From positions 186,001 to 250,000 of the forward strand of contig NZ_BJHU01000035.1 of NCBI RefSeq assembly GCF_005405905.1: a stretch of 64,000 nucleotides of DNA, given 5' to 3'. Positions 13,088 to 21,328 of the stretch are shown here, in pieces. The position numbers and the translations under genes are program-made. The notes beneath the pieces are model-generated. The model saw nothing but the letters and a program-made list of their open reading frames with translations, was not told where the DNA came from and did no database searches. Origin of the DNA: Acidovorax sp. NB1 (GTDB lineage: Bacteria > Pseudomonadota > Gammaproteobacteria > Burkholderiales > Burkholderiaceae_C). The stretch's first letter is position 1. The number at the start of each line of letters is the position of its first letter.

Positions 13088-13617
13088 GTAGGAGCGGCTA
13101 CACCGACGACTACGGCGACGACGATCCCCTGGCCATGGGCCGCTGGCGGGCCGCCGTCAACAGCGCGCTCAACGGCAAACGCGGGCAAGCAGCGTTGCGC
13201 GAAGTTCTGGCTGCGCTTGATGCCATGCCCGAGAAGGCGCTGATTGGTGAGTCCCTGGTGACTGCGGATGGCGACTACTGCACGTTGGGTGTGCTGGGCG
13301 CAAAGCGCGGCCTGGACATGACCACCGTTGACCCTGAGGACTGGGATGCAGTGGCAAACCTGTTCGGCATCGCTCCCGCGATGGTGCGCGAAATCGTCTG
13401 GGAGAACGACGAGGGCACCAGCACTCACGAATACGTGGACGTGGTGATCTGCGGTCCCATGCCGCCGCGCCATTTCCGACCGCCCTACTGCGAAGAACGG
13501 CACAACCGAACCGTGCGCATAGAAATCGACCCCGCCATCGTTGCCCAGCGCCGCTGGCAGCGCATGCGCAATTGGGTTGCTTCACACATCAAGCAGCCCG
13601 CAGGAGACACCCCATGA
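13084..13617 (+). CDS. Phage-conserved hypothetical protein
   Basis: 177 aa behind AAGGAG. Conserved-looking central part: ALIGESLVTADGDYCTLGVLGAKRGLDM followed by VANLFGIAPAMVREIVWENDEG. Proteins of this type occur in many Proteobacterial phages next to small early genes; I know no function. Stop overlaps the next start. Confidence 0.6.
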   Translation: MSRSGYTDDYGDDDPLAMGRWRAAVNSALNGKRGQAALREVLAALDAMPEKALIGESLVTADGDYCTLGVLGAKRGLDMTTVDPEDWDAVANLFGIAPAMVREIVWENDEGTSTHEYVDVVICGPMPPRHFRPPYCEERHNRTVRIEIDPAIVAQRRWQRMRNWVASHIKQPAGDTP

Positions 13618-13838
13618 ACTACTCCATCACCCTGATCGCGCTAGTAGCCGCCCTTGGCTGGGCTGCGGTGCCAGCCCACGAGCCCGACCCGACACCAGCA
13701 GCCGAGAAGCTGCGCGCCGCCCGTGACTCGCGCGCCTGGGCGCTCCAGCAGTTCCAGCGCAACGAGTGCCGCCCTGGCGAAACCGCCATTTGGGTTGCTG
13801 ACAAAGAGGCTGATTGCCTGCGTGAGGTGCGGCCGTGA
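13614..13838 (+). CDS. Small exported or membrane-anchored phage protein
   Basis: 74 aa from MNYSITLIALVAALGWAAVPAHEPDP: an N-terminal hydrophobic stretch of about 17 residues with no strong basic start, then a polar helical domain with two cysteines. Could be a signal peptide or a single membrane anchor. AGGAG precedes the ATG, which overlaps the previous stop. Confidence 0.5.
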   Translation: MNYSITLIALVAALGWAAVPAHEPDPTPAAEKLRAARDSRAWALQQFQRNECRPGETAIWVADKEADCLREVRP

Positions 13839-14074
13839 GTCGCAACACCTACCCGCGAATCGGCGCGCAGCGCAGCTACCCACTGCGAAACGGCAAGCGC
13901 CAAAAGGGACCGCCATGCATCGTGTGCGGAGTTGAGTCCTGGTGCAAGGTGATTCTCGAAACCAGTCACATGCGCGGCGATGACGAAGTGGTGCATGCCT
14001 GCGTAGGCCACAAGGACGACGCCAGCGCGCTGTGGGCTGCGTTTGAGCAGCGGCAGAAAGAGCGGCAGCCATGA
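13835..14074 (+). CDS. Small zinc-binding phage protein
   Basis: 79 aa, GTG start at 13835 coupled to the gene before (GTGA). Basic N-terminus, then CIVCG...SWCKV...SHM...HACVGHKDD, with enough Cys/His residues for one zinc. Function unknown; resembles small HNH-like or recombination-associated zinc proteins. Confidence 0.5.
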   Translation: MSRNTYPRIGAQRSYPLRNGKRQKGPPCIVCGVESWCKVILETSHMRGDDEVVHACVGHKDDASALWAAFEQRQKERQP

Positions 14075-14160
14075 CCACCTTCGAACTCCGCACCACAGAG
14101 ATAGCCCTCTGCGTGCTCATCGGCCTGGCCTTCGGGCTCTGCATCGGGATCAACCTGTGA
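14071..14160 (+). CDS. 29-aa single-span membrane protein
   Basis: ATG overlaps the previous stop (ATGA). MTTFELRTTE is followed by one hydrophobic helix, IALCVLIGLAFGLCIGI. It is coupled by GTGA to the next, similar mini-gene. Below usual annotation limits but supported by overlaps on both sides. Confidence 0.45.
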   Translation: MTTFELRTTEIALCVLIGLAFGLCIGINL

Positions 14161-14249
14161 GAGCCGCAATCGCCTTCGCCGCGTGGCTCCTGACCACATC
14201 CGCAGCCCTGGCCATGTGCTTCGCCTGGCTGCATCAACCATTCATCTGA
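14157..14249 (+). CDS. 30-aa single-span membrane protein
   Basis: GTG start at 14157 inside the previous stop. MRAAIAFAAWLLTTSAALAM is one hydrophobic helix, followed by CFAWLHQPFI. Ends seven bases before the Bet start. Forms a tandem with the 29-aa gene. Confidence 0.45.
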   Translation: MRAAIAFAAWLLTTSAALAMCFAWLHQPFI

Positions 14250-14256
14250 GGACAAC

Positions 14257-15144
14257 ATGAGCACAGCTCTCACCACACTGACGCGCACCCTGGCAACCAA
14301 GTTGGACATGGGCGACGGCGCCGACCTGATCGACACCCTCAAGGCCACGGCCTTCAAGGGGCAGGTATCCGACGCGCAGATGACCGCACTGCTGGTTGTC
14401 GCCAACCAGTACATGCTGAACCCTTGGACCAAGGAAATCTACGCCTTCCCGGACAAGAACAATGGCATCGTTCCGGTGGTCGGCGTGGACGGCTGGAGCC
14501 GCATCATCAACACGCACCAGCAGTTCGACGGGATTGAGTTCGAGCAGAACGACGAATCATGCACCTGCATCATCTACCGCAAGGACCGAACGCGGCCCAT
14601 CAAGGTGACCGAGTGGATGGCTGAATGCCGACGCGGCACCGGCCCCTGGCAGACCCACCCGAAGCGCATGCTGCGCCACAAGGCGATGATCCAGTGCGCC
14701 CGTCTGGCCTTCGGCTATGGCGGCATCTACGACCAGGATGAAGCCGAGCGCATCGTGGAGTCTCAGCCAGCCACGAAGCAGATGGGCATGGTGGAGGTTG
14801 TGGAGCCCACCGCGCCACCGACATGGCCCGAGGACTCGTTCAAAGCTCGCCTGCCCAAGTGGCAGGCCGCAGTCAACAGCGGCTCCGATGTCGAAGAGAT
14901 CGTGAAGTTCGCCCGCAGCAAGGGCGCGCTGACCGCCGAGCAGGAGGCAGAAATTCGCGCTCTCAAGCCGCAGGAACAACAGCAGGGCCCGACTTTCGAC
15001 CAAGTTGCGCACCAGCTGCGCAGCGCAGGGGACGCCGACGCTCTCAACGTAGCCGCCGACCTGATCGGCTCCATCACCGACCCGGCCCAGCAGGCCGAAC
15101 TGAACGCCATCTACGAAACCCGTATGGACGAAATGTCCGCTTGA
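14257..15144 (+). CDS. bet: Phage recombination protein Bet (RecT/Redbeta family)
   Basis: 295 aa. Residues 1-190 carry the RecT/Bet core: LLVVANQYMLNPWTKEIYAFPDKNNGIVPVVGVDGWSRIIN, then TEWMAECRRGTGPWQTHPKRMLRHKAMIQCARLAFGYGG. Bet anneals complementary single strands and works with a 5'-3' exonuclease, here the next gene. The 100-residue tail is charged and helical, the usual site of exonuclease/SSB contacts. GAGGACAAC precedes the ATG. Confidence 0.93.
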   Translation: MSTALTTLTRTLATKLDMGDGADLIDTLKATAFKGQVSDAQMTALLVVANQYMLNPWTKEIYAFPDKNNGIVPVVGVDGWSRIINTHQQFDGIEFEQNDESCTCIIYRKDRTRPIKVTEWMAECRRGTGPWQTHPKRMLRHKAMIQCARLAFGYGGIYDQDEAERIVESQPATKQMGMVEVVEPTAPPTWPEDSFKARLPKWQAAVNSGSDVEEIVKFARSKGALTAEQEAEIRALKPQEQQQGPTFDQVAHQLRSAGDADALNVAADLIGSITDPAQQAELNAIYETRMDEMSA

Positions 15145-15152
15145 GGAACAAC

Positions 15153-16949
15153 ATGACCATGATCGTTCACGACGTGCAGCAAGGCACGAACCAATGGCAC
15201 TCGCTGCGCGCCGAGCACTTCACGGCCAGTGAGGCCCCGGCCATGATGGGCGTGTCGCCCTACCTGTCCCGCGACGAACTGCTCAAGCAGAAGGCGCTGC
15301 GGCTGGTGGATGCCGAGATCGACAGCCACAAGGCGGCCTTGTTCCAGGCCGGGCACGATGCCGAGGCGGGCTACCGACCCATTGCAGAGGCGCAGATCGA
15401 TGACGACCTCTACAACATCACCGGCACCCGCGATGTGGATGGCCTGCCCCTGCTGGCGAGCTTTGACGGCCTGACCATGGACCGCTCCATCGGGTTCGAG
15501 CACAAGCTGTGGTCCAAAAAGGTTGCCGCCCAGCTCGCCGATACAGGAGAGCCAGCGCCGCACCACTACTGGCAGCTGGAGCAGCAGCTCCTGGTGTCTG
15601 GTGCGAAGCGCATCATGTTCGCCACCAGCGACGGCACCGACACGCACAGTGCCTGGGTTTGGTACGAGTCCAAGCCAGAGCGCCGGGCCCAACTGATCGC
15701 CGGGTGGAAGCAGTTCGCCGCTGATCTGGCCGCCTACGTTCCACCTGAGGCCAAGCCCGCCCCCGTGATGGGCAAGACCCCTGACAACCTGCCCGCGCTG
15801 CTGATCCAAGTGACCGGCGCCGTGACGGCCAGCAACCTGCCCGAGTACAAAGCCCATGCGCTGGAGGTATTCAAGGGCATCAACCGCACGCTCTCCACTG
15901 ATCAGGACTTTGCTACCGCAGAGAGCACTGTGAAGTGGTGTGCCGATGTGGAAAGCCGCTTGGCCGCCGCCAAAGAGCATGCACTGAGCCAGACGGCCAC
16001 CATCGATGAGCTGTTCCGCACCATCGACGACATCAGCGCCGAAGCCCGCCGCACTCGCCTGGAGCTGGACAAACTGGTGAAGGCCCGCAAAGAAGAAATC
16101 CGGGGCGAGATCGTGGCCGGTGGCATAGCCGCCCTGCGCGAACACATCGCCCAGCTCAATGCGGCAATGCCAGTGAACTACATGCCCCAGGTTCCCGCCG
16201 ACTTCGCAGGTGCCATCAAGGGCAAGCGAACGGTGGACAGCCTGCGCAGCGCCGTGAACGACGAGCTGGCCCGCGCCAAGATCGCTGCCAGCGAGATCGC
16301 CAACCGCATCCACGCCAACGTCAAGACGCTGCAGGCCAGCGGGCTGGTGGTGCACGACACCGCAGCCCTGGTGCTCAAGGCGCCAGACGACCTGGCCGCG
16401 ATCATCGCCAACCGCGTGACGGCCGAGCAGCAGCGCCAGGAAGCCGATCGCGAGCGCATCCGCAAGGAAGAAGCAGACCGCGCCGACCGTGAGGCCCGGG
16501 AGAAGCTGGCGGCCGAGGAACGTGCAGCACAGGCGGCCATCACGCAGGCGGCGAAGGCGGAAACGCTGCACCCTGCTGTGGCGGCCGACCTGGGAACCCT
16601 GGCGCGCGAGCAGCACGCTGAGGCGGTGGCCACACTGGACGCCCAGCAGGTGATCGGAACCGCGCAGCGCATGGCCGCCGCTCCGGCTGCAGCGCCAGCA
16701 GCTGCAGCAGCACCCGCCGAGCGCACCAGCCCGCCCACCCTGAACATCGGGACCATCAAGGAGCGCTTGGCCCACATGACCGTGACGGCGGAAAACCTGC
16801 GCGCCCTGGGCTTTGAGCCCGCCGGCCGCGAGCGCGCAGCACCGCTGTACCACGACGACGACTTTCCGGCCATCTGCGATGCGATTGCCAAGCAGGCGAC
16901 GGCAGCCAAGGTCGCGTTTCTTGAATCACGGATTGGCGTCGCCGCCTGA
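15153..16949 (+). CDS. YqaJ-type phage exonuclease with long helical C-terminal extension
   Basis: 598 aa from MTMIVHDVQQGTNQWHSLRAEHFTASEAPAMM. Residues 1-220 are a lambda-exonuclease-like YqaJ domain: Asp105 (LLASFDGL), Glu116-x-Lys118 (GFEHKLW) and the following YWQLEQQL. It should chew 5' ends to make substrate for Bet, from which it is 8 bases away. Lambda Exo is 226 aa; the extra 370 residues here include a DUF1351-like helical stretch (DKLVKARKEEIRGEIV...) and an Ala/Glu coiled coil (RKEEADRADREAREKLAAEERAAQ). A large accessory domain on the nuclease is unusual for lambda but seen in some Proteobacterial phages. Confidence 0.85.
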   Translation: MTMIVHDVQQGTNQWHSLRAEHFTASEAPAMMGVSPYLSRDELLKQKALRLVDAEIDSHKAALFQAGHDAEAGYRPIAEAQIDDDLYNITGTRDVDGLPLLASFDGLTMDRSIGFEHKLWSKKVAAQLADTGEPAPHHYWQLEQQLLVSGAKRIMFATSDGTDTHSAWVWYESKPERRAQLIAGWKQFAADLAAYVPPEAKPAPVMGKTPDNLPALLIQVTGAVTASNLPEYKAHALEVFKGINRTLSTDQDFATAESTVKWCADVESRLAAAKEHALSQTATIDELFRTIDDISAEARRTRLELDKLVKARKEEIRGEIVAGGIAALREHIAQLNAAMPVNYMPQVPADFAGAIKGKRTVDSLRSAVNDELARAKIAASEIANRIHANVKTLQASGLVVHDTAALVLKAPDDLAAIIANRVTAEQQRQEADRERIRKEEADRADREAREKLAAEERAAQAAITQAAKAETLHPAVAADLGTLAREQHAEAVATLDAQQVIGTAQRMAAAPAAAPAAAAAPAERTSPPTLNIGTIKERLAHMTVTAENLRALGFEPAGRERAAPLYHDDDFPAICDAIAKQATAAKVAFLESRIGVAA

Positions 16950-16973
16950 CCCATCCAGCAACCCAACCCCCAA

Positions 16974-16996
16974 GCCCGCCCAGCGCGGGCTTTTTC
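16974..16996 (+). terminator. Intra-operon terminator-like hairpin after the exonuclease
   Basis: GCCCGC/GCGGGC with TTTTTC, followed at once by the GGAG of the next gene. Confidence 0.8.
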
Positions 16997-17010
16997 ATGG
17001 AGTGCAGCAG

Positions 17011-17541
17011 ATGCGCTATTTCAAGATCACAAAGCCTGAGTCGTTGGCTGCATGGGAGCAGTCTCGCCGCGACGCTGAGGCTATGACAAAGGCTGGACGC
17101 GAGTTTGCTGAGCGTATCGCCGCTGGCCGCGCAAAGGCTTGGTACACAACTGGCCCAACGCGCAGGGTTGCTGGTTTCTCATTCTCTCCACCGATGACCG
17201 GACCTGAGTGGACCAAGCCAGAGCGGCAGCACGGGATTCAACGGCCAAGAACGAAGGTGCCAACTGATGCCAAGCAGGCGCTGGCCGACCTTCAAGCGAT
17301 CTGGAACGACTACCCGAAGCAATCGGTAGACATGGATCAGGTTTTGAAGACCTGCGGGTTTTCGTGGGGGTTCATTTACGGCTACAGCATGTTCGCCCAC
17401 TGTGGCGCTTTGTATTTCTCTACCAGCGATCCGCACCAGCAGATTGAAGGCACAGAAATTCTAGGAAGTGAGTTCTCATCCGCCGAAGCCGAACACAGCG
17501 CCAGCGCGAACGCCAACCCAACACACCAGCCCTCCAAGTGA
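17011..17541 (+). CDS. Phage hypothetical protein, 176 aa
   Basis: Starts MRYFKITKPESLAAWEQSRRDAEAM. An amphipathic N-terminal region is followed by a globular middle (ALADLQAIWNDYPKQSVDMDQVLKTCGFSWGFIYGYSM). Codon use is less GC-biased than the exonuclease, suggesting separate acquisition. Both ends are bounded by terminator-like hairpins, so it behaves as a cassette. Not recognised. Confidence 0.55.
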   Translation: MRYFKITKPESLAAWEQSRRDAEAMTKAGREFAERIAAGRAKAWYTTGPTRRVAGFSFSPPMTGPEWTKPERQHGIQRPRTKVPTDAKQALADLQAIWNDYPKQSVDMDQVLKTCGFSWGFIYGYSMFAHCGALYFSTSDPHQQIEGTEILGSEFSSAEAEHSASANANPTHQPSK

Positions 17542-17552
17542 GGGCTTTTTTC
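17529..17552 (+). terminator. Intra-operon terminator-like hairpin
   Basis: GCCCTC/GAGGGC stem with six T; the stem includes the stop codon of the preceding gene. Confidence 0.8.
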
Positions 17553-17562
17553 TGGAGTGCCC

Positions 17563-17745
17563 ATGACCACACCAAAGAAACCCGCAGGCTTCGCCCTGTC
17601 TAACCCAGTACCCCTCACCAAGTGGGAGGCCCAGCGTGCATCCGAGCGCATCACCCTGCAAGACCACCGCGCCATCCCAATCCTGAACAGCACGATGGGT
17701 GGTCGGTACGAGGGCAAGGAGCTGCAGTACAGGGGGCGGCAGTGA
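17563..17745 (+). CDS. Small phage protein, 60 aa
   Basis: MTTPKKPAGFALSNPVPLTKWEAQRASERITLQDHRAIPI; polar and basic. The ATG is preferred to a GTG two codons upstream because GGAG lies at the right distance. The following gene starts inside its stop (GTGA). Confidence 0.5.
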   Translation: MTTPKKPAGFALSNPVPLTKWEAQRASERITLQDHRAIPILNSTMGGRYEGKELQYRGRQ

Positions 17746-18275
17746 ACCGCCAGCTGCGCCGACTTGCCGCGAAGGGCAAGCAACCGGAGTGGATGAAGTT
17801 CCTATCTGACACACCAGAGTCCCCGGTGAACATCGCTCTTCGGAATGCAACCAAGCTCACGGCGCCGGAGATTGACCACTACATCGTGCCCAGCCGCAGG
17901 GCGGTGGAGGCATTCCGAGTGGGCAGGGGCAACTTCAAGGACTGGCTTCGCCTGTGCACCCTGGTAAACGTGGGCATGGCCATCGAGGACGGTGGCGTAG
18001 TGAAGGGGTTTCGCAACGACCTGCAAGCAGCGCTCCAAGCTCTGGAGGAAATCGGCACACGCCAGGATTCCCCCAAAGGATGGAAACCCGGAGCGCTGCA
18101 CGCCTCTGAGCTGGAGGCCATACGCATGCTGGTGGTTGCCCACGACTTCCAGCTGCGCCAGCTTTCCTACGGAGAGCACCAGGAGGCATATCGCCTGGCC
18201 ACGGCCCGCGTGAAGTGCGACGGCGGAGAAGTCATCAACCTGAAAAACATCCAGACGATTGAACAGATCGCCTAA
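17742..18275 (+). CDS. Phage-conserved hypothetical protein, 177 aa
   Basis: GTG start coupled to the 60-aa gene. Begins with an Arg/Lys-rich stretch (NRQLRRLAAKGKQPEWMK), then an all-helical domain (YIVPSRRAVEAFRVGRGNFKDWLRLCTLVNVGMAIEDGGVV...ALQALEEIGTR). Resembles small phage proteins found beside recombination genes; no function known. Confidence 0.55.
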   Translation: MNRQLRRLAAKGKQPEWMKFLSDTPESPVNIALRNATKLTAPEIDHYIVPSRRAVEAFRVGRGNFKDWLRLCTLVNVGMAIEDGGVVKGFRNDLQAALQALEEIGTRQDSPKGWKPGALHASELEAIRMLVVAHDFQLRQLSYGEHQEAYRLATARVKCDGGEVINLKNIQTIEQIA

Positions 18276-18293
18276 GCAGCACCCCACCCCACA

Positions 18294-18323
18294 GAGCCCG
18301 CCACCCAGCGGGCTCGCTTGTTT
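18294..18323 (+). terminator. Weak intra-operon terminator-like hairpin
   Basis: GAGCCCGC/GCGGGCTC, an 8-bp stem, but the T-rich tail is interrupted (GCTTGTTTC). Confidence 0.5.
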
Positions 18324-18343
18324 CTGCACCCCAAGGAGGCCGT

Positions 18344-18994
18344 ATGGCTGAGAACACGAATACTGAGCGCGACTACCCAGAGTTGCCCCAAGGCTGGCCC
18401 GCGCGGTTCAGATGCGATTCCTGCGACGGGAATGGCGAGGTAGGCGACCCAATCAGCATGGGCTATTTCCAACCACCAGAACGCGAACGCTGCCCAAATT
18501 GCGAAGGCAAGGGATGGTGCAGCGAGGAAGACGCATTCAGCGCAGAACACATGCGCGCCTATGTCGATGCAGACCGCAAAGCCCGCGCATCCCTGTCACT
18601 GCCTGCTGCGGGACAAGAGCCGGCGCCGCCGCCGATGGATGGAGAGATTGCGTTGATCGAGAAGGCGCTGGAGCGCGCGGGCATTTCCAGCCTGTTAAAC
18701 CATGGCGCCGCATCGTGCGTGTTCACAGAGGGTTGCTGTGGCGTCAGCCAAGATCAAATCCTTGCGTACACCCGCGAAATCGCATTGCACTGCGCGGTTG
18801 CACTGGGAGCCGCCCCACAGCCTGCAGTAGCAGCGGGGTGGATCGCATCTGCAGAACAAATGCCGCCGCCCGGTGAGCGTGTTTTCTGGATGGACAAGGA
18901 CAGCCGCATGGTCGGCTACGACACATGGATGGGCGAGGATTTCCTTTGGGCTGCAAGCCACTGGATGCGTATCCCCCCCTGCTCCATCTACTGA
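18344..18994 (+). CDS. DUF551-containing phage protein with DnaJ-like zinc motifs
   Basis: 216 aa, AAGGAGG upstream. N-terminal CDSCDGNGEVG and CPNCEGKGWC are the CxxCxGxG repeats of a DnaJ-type zinc finger. A module ERDYPELP...MRAYVDADRKAR spans it and recurs in the gene at 19491. The C-terminal 45 residues (GWIASAEQMPPPGERVFWMDKDSRMVGYDTW...ASHWMRIP) are a DUF551 domain. A mosaic early phage protein of unknown role. Confidence 0.7.
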   Translation: MAENTNTERDYPELPQGWPARFRCDSCDGNGEVGDPISMGYFQPPERERCPNCEGKGWCSEEDAFSAEHMRAYVDADRKARASLSLPAAGQEPAPPPMDGEIALIEKALERAGISSLLNHGAASCVFTEGCCGVSQDQILAYTREIALHCAVALGAAPQPAVAAGWIASAEQMPPPGERVFWMDKDSRMVGYDTWMGEDFLWAASHWMRIPPCSIY

Positions 18995-19005
18995 GGGAGA
19001 GAGCA

Positions 19006-19494
19006 ATGGGCGACCCAATCGTAGCGGTCAATGGCCGCACCGTGACAGTGACCTTTGAATTGCCGTTTGTCGTTGGCGACGCCTGCGTTACGCCGTATCA
19101 AGCTGAGCGAACCACCGTAAGCCGCATTCCAGACATTTGCATTTCACTGGATGACAACCTGCAAAAGGTCCGTGTAAGACAAGGGGGCGCGTGGTATTCG
19201 GCAAGCCATAGCCAGATGCATGGCGTTGGACAGTACCTACCCGACATGGATGCATTTCTAGCGTATTGGCTTGAACGCGGCGATGAGCATGCATTTGCGG
19301 ATCGTATGCAGTGGCTGGAAGGCGTTTTTGCAGGCAATACCGATGCAGTTAATGCTTTGCGCCGTCGCCTCATCCAAGGCGTGGAAAACGCCCTGCAATC
19401 AGCCACGTATGTCATGACCACAGAAGCGCGGGCCAGCGCTGCCAAAGTCGCCGAACTTGAAGCCAAGCTGAAAAAGTTGAAGGAACTCCAATGA
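19006..19494 (+). CDS. Phage hypothetical protein with coiled-coil tail
   Basis: 162 aa from MGDPIVAVNGRTVTVTFELPF behind GAGGGAGAG. The first 60 residues look beta-rich (VTVTFELPFVVGDACVTPY...), the last 25 are a Lys/Glu coiled coil (AKVAELEAKLKKLKELQ). It lies in the small-gene cassette region and overlaps the next gene as ATGA. Not recognised. Confidence 0.55.
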   Translation: MGDPIVAVNGRTVTVTFELPFVVGDACVTPYQAERTTVSRIPDICISLDDNLQKVRVRQGGAWYSASHSQMHGVGQYLPDMDAFLAYWLERGDEHAFADRMQWLEGVFAGNTDAVNALRRRLIQGVENALQSATYVMTTEARASAAKVAELEAKLKKLKELQ

Positions 19495-20351
19495 CAACCC
19501 CCGCCCCCATAGCGGCAGAACTGCCGACCGCCGAAATCATCGAAGGGCTGCGTGCTGTGCAGTCAGGCATAGGCCCACGCCAGCCCGCCAAAGACGACCA
19601 GCCGGACAGGGCGCGCTGGGATGCCATTGACGCAGCTTGTTCGGCCCTCACAGCACATGCCAGTGCAGCAGAGCGGGCGGTGCCAACTTGGGAAGCGCTA
19701 CACCATGCTTGGAAAAAGGTCGGGGCCGATATTGCTGGACTGAATTGGGGCGCTTTTACACATGCCGTGCACTACGCACCATCAGGTGCAACCGCCGCCC
19801 CCGTGCAGCAAGCAGCCCCAGCACAGCCCGCCCCTGCGCAGGAGGGGGAGCGCGACTATCCGCCGTTGCCTGAATGCGATGCAACAACGGTTGGCCTTGG
19901 CGAAGTATGGAACCGCCACAGCATGCGCGCCTACGTTGACACCGACCGCGCCTCCCGTGCTGCTGCACCGGTAGCGCCAGCGATGCGTGAAGCCGTGGCA
20001 AAGGCTATCTATGACCAGTGGTCTTATCAGGACGGGTGGGTGAAGTGGGTTGAAAGAGGTAATTCGCTGCGGCAAGACGATGCCCGCGATCTGGCGGATG
20101 TAGCGCTCGCCACCGCACCCCAGCCAACGGCACCAGCGGCCACGGTAGATGCGCTGGATGCAGCGCGGTGGCGCTGGCTCGGTGAGCACATAACTGTGGC
20201 ATGGGACGAAGGCAAGTTCACATCGCTTGTGCGCATCGTCAGCGAGAAAAACCGCAATGCGCTCAACGCCGCAATCGACCAAATGATGGCTGGTGTTTGG
20301 AGCGATTCGGATGCCGCCCAGCGCGCCACCCATCAAGGAGACGACAAGTGA
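19491..20351 (+). CDS. Mosaic phage protein sharing the RDYPxLP-MRAYVD module
   Basis: 286 aa. Low-complexity Ala/Pro/Gln linkers join short modules: DRARWDAIDAACSAL; W.ALHHAWKKVGAD; ERDYPPLPEC...HSMRAYVDTDR, also present in the 18344 gene; MREAVAKAIYDQW...DDARDLADVAL; and DAARWRWLGEHI. Such Pro/Ala-linked cassettes are common in Burkholderiales phages and appear to arise by module shuffling. Ends coupled to the next gene (GTGA). Function unknown. Confidence 0.55.
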   Translation: MTTPAPIAAELPTAEIIEGLRAVQSGIGPRQPAKDDQPDRARWDAIDAACSALTAHASAAERAVPTWEALHHAWKKVGADIAGLNWGAFTHAVHYAPSGATAAPVQQAAPAQPAPAQEGERDYPPLPECDATTVGLGEVWNRHSMRAYVDTDRASRAAAPVAPAMREAVAKAIYDQWSYQDGWVKWVERGNSLRQDDARDLADVALATAPQPTAPAATVDALDAARWRWLGEHITVAWDEGKFTSLVRIVSEKNRNALNAAIDQMMAGVWSDSDAAQRATHQGDDK

Positions 20352-20527
20352 CGACACCAACAAAACACATTGAGCCTGTTGTCTCGCTCAAGTGGGATGT
20401 CGAAGCCGATGGCACCTTCATTGCGCAGATGACAGTTAGTGGACTACGCACAGAGCAACAAGCAAAAGCTGCAGTTGAGCACATGCAGCGTCTTTTCTGC
20501 GGACAAGAACAGGAGCCAATCCAATGA
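20348..20527 (+). CDS. Small phage protein, 59 aa
   Basis: GTG start inside the previous stop. MTTPTKHIEPVVSLKWDVEADGTFIAQMTVSGLRTEQQAKAAVEHM reads as one beta-beta-alpha unit. Overlaps the next ATG by four bases. Confidence 0.5.
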   Translation: MTTPTKHIEPVVSLKWDVEADGTFIAQMTVSGLRTEQQAKAAVEHMQRLFCGQEQEPIQ

Positions 20528-21075
20528 CAACACCAACAGATGCGGAGATCATGCGGGAAGCCGCCATGGTGGGCGGGCTATTCGACGACTTGGCAATCGG
20601 CTACCAAAGCGAAGACATTCTCAAGTTTGCCCGCGCAGTGCTCGCCAAGTGGGGCCAACCGCAGGCCGTGGCGGGCGGGGATCCGGTGGCGCGCGTCCTG
20701 CTGGACTGTTCCGGTCAGCCGATGGTCAATCCTGAGTTGCTAGCCGCAAAGGAGCTGGCAGACCCAGTAGCGTTCGACACGATGTACCCACATCGTGCAC
20801 CGCACCGCGTGGCGATGCTGTATCCGGACGCCCCACCCCCGCAAGCCGTGCGGGAGCCGCAGTGCTGGTGCCTGACATGCCGCCCGATGCGGCTGGATGA
20901 CCCGCACAGCATCCGCATGGCCCTGTGTCCAACCTGCGGAAACAAGCGCTGTCCAAAAGCGAACGACCACCGCAACGCCTGTACGCACAGCAACGAGCCG
21001 GGACAGCCTGGCAGCGCGTACCCAGACGGCATCACCGCCAACAGCGGGAAAGGGGATGGAAATGCTGACACCTGA
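20524..21075 (+). CDS. Phage protein with Cys-rich zinc segment
   Basis: 183 aa. N-terminal helix (DAEIMREAAMVGG...EDILKFARAVLAKWG), a Pro-rich centre, then CWCLTCRPM...CPTCGNKRCPKANDHRNAC, with enough cysteines for one or two zinc ions. It is the last larger gene of the cassette region. The following micro-gene starts inside it. Not recognised. Confidence 0.55.
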   Translation: MTTPTDAEIMREAAMVGGLFDDLAIGYQSEDILKFARAVLAKWGQPQAVAGGDPVARVLLDCSGQPMVNPELLAAKELADPVAFDTMYPHRAPHRVAMLYPDAPPPQAVREPQCWCLTCRPMRLDDPHSIRMALCPTCGNKRCPKANDHRNACTHSNEPGQPGSAYPDGITANSGKGDGNADT

Positions 21076-21190
21076 ACGAATCCGGGAAATTGAGCGACTC
21101 CATGTCTACAGCCAGACAGCAACGCTGGTCGACTTCGCCAGGAAGATCGAGGCCGAAGTCCGCAAGCAGGACGAGGCGCTGATACGGTAG
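21062..21190 (+). CDS. 42-aa phage micro-protein
   Basis: AAAGGGGATGG precedes the ATG. MLTPERIREIERLHVYSQTATLVDFARKIEAEVRKQDEALIR is a single amphipathic helix pair of a kind often seen in phage early operons. The next micro-gene starts on the base after its stop. Confidence 0.45.
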   Translation: MLTPERIREIERLHVYSQTATLVDFARKIEAEVRKQDEALIR

Positions 21191-21328
21191 ATGCTGGATG
21201 CAGCCATCGCAATCTATCCACATCTCAATGGTCTCGCGGTCGCAAGTGATCAAGCATTGGTTTTGCTTCAGCAGCAGATTGCCGTCATCACCGCCGCCCG
21301 CGACCGCCTACAGGAGAAAGCACCATGA
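21191..21328 (+). CDS. 45-aa phage micro-protein
   Basis: ATG directly follows the TAG of the 42-aa gene. MLDAAIAIYPHLNGLAVASDQALVLLQQQIAVITAARDRLQ is helical and moderately hydrophobic. Stop overlaps the next ATG (ATGA). Confidence 0.4.
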   Translation: MLDAAIAIYPHLNGLAVASDQALVLLQQQIAVITAARDRLQEKAP

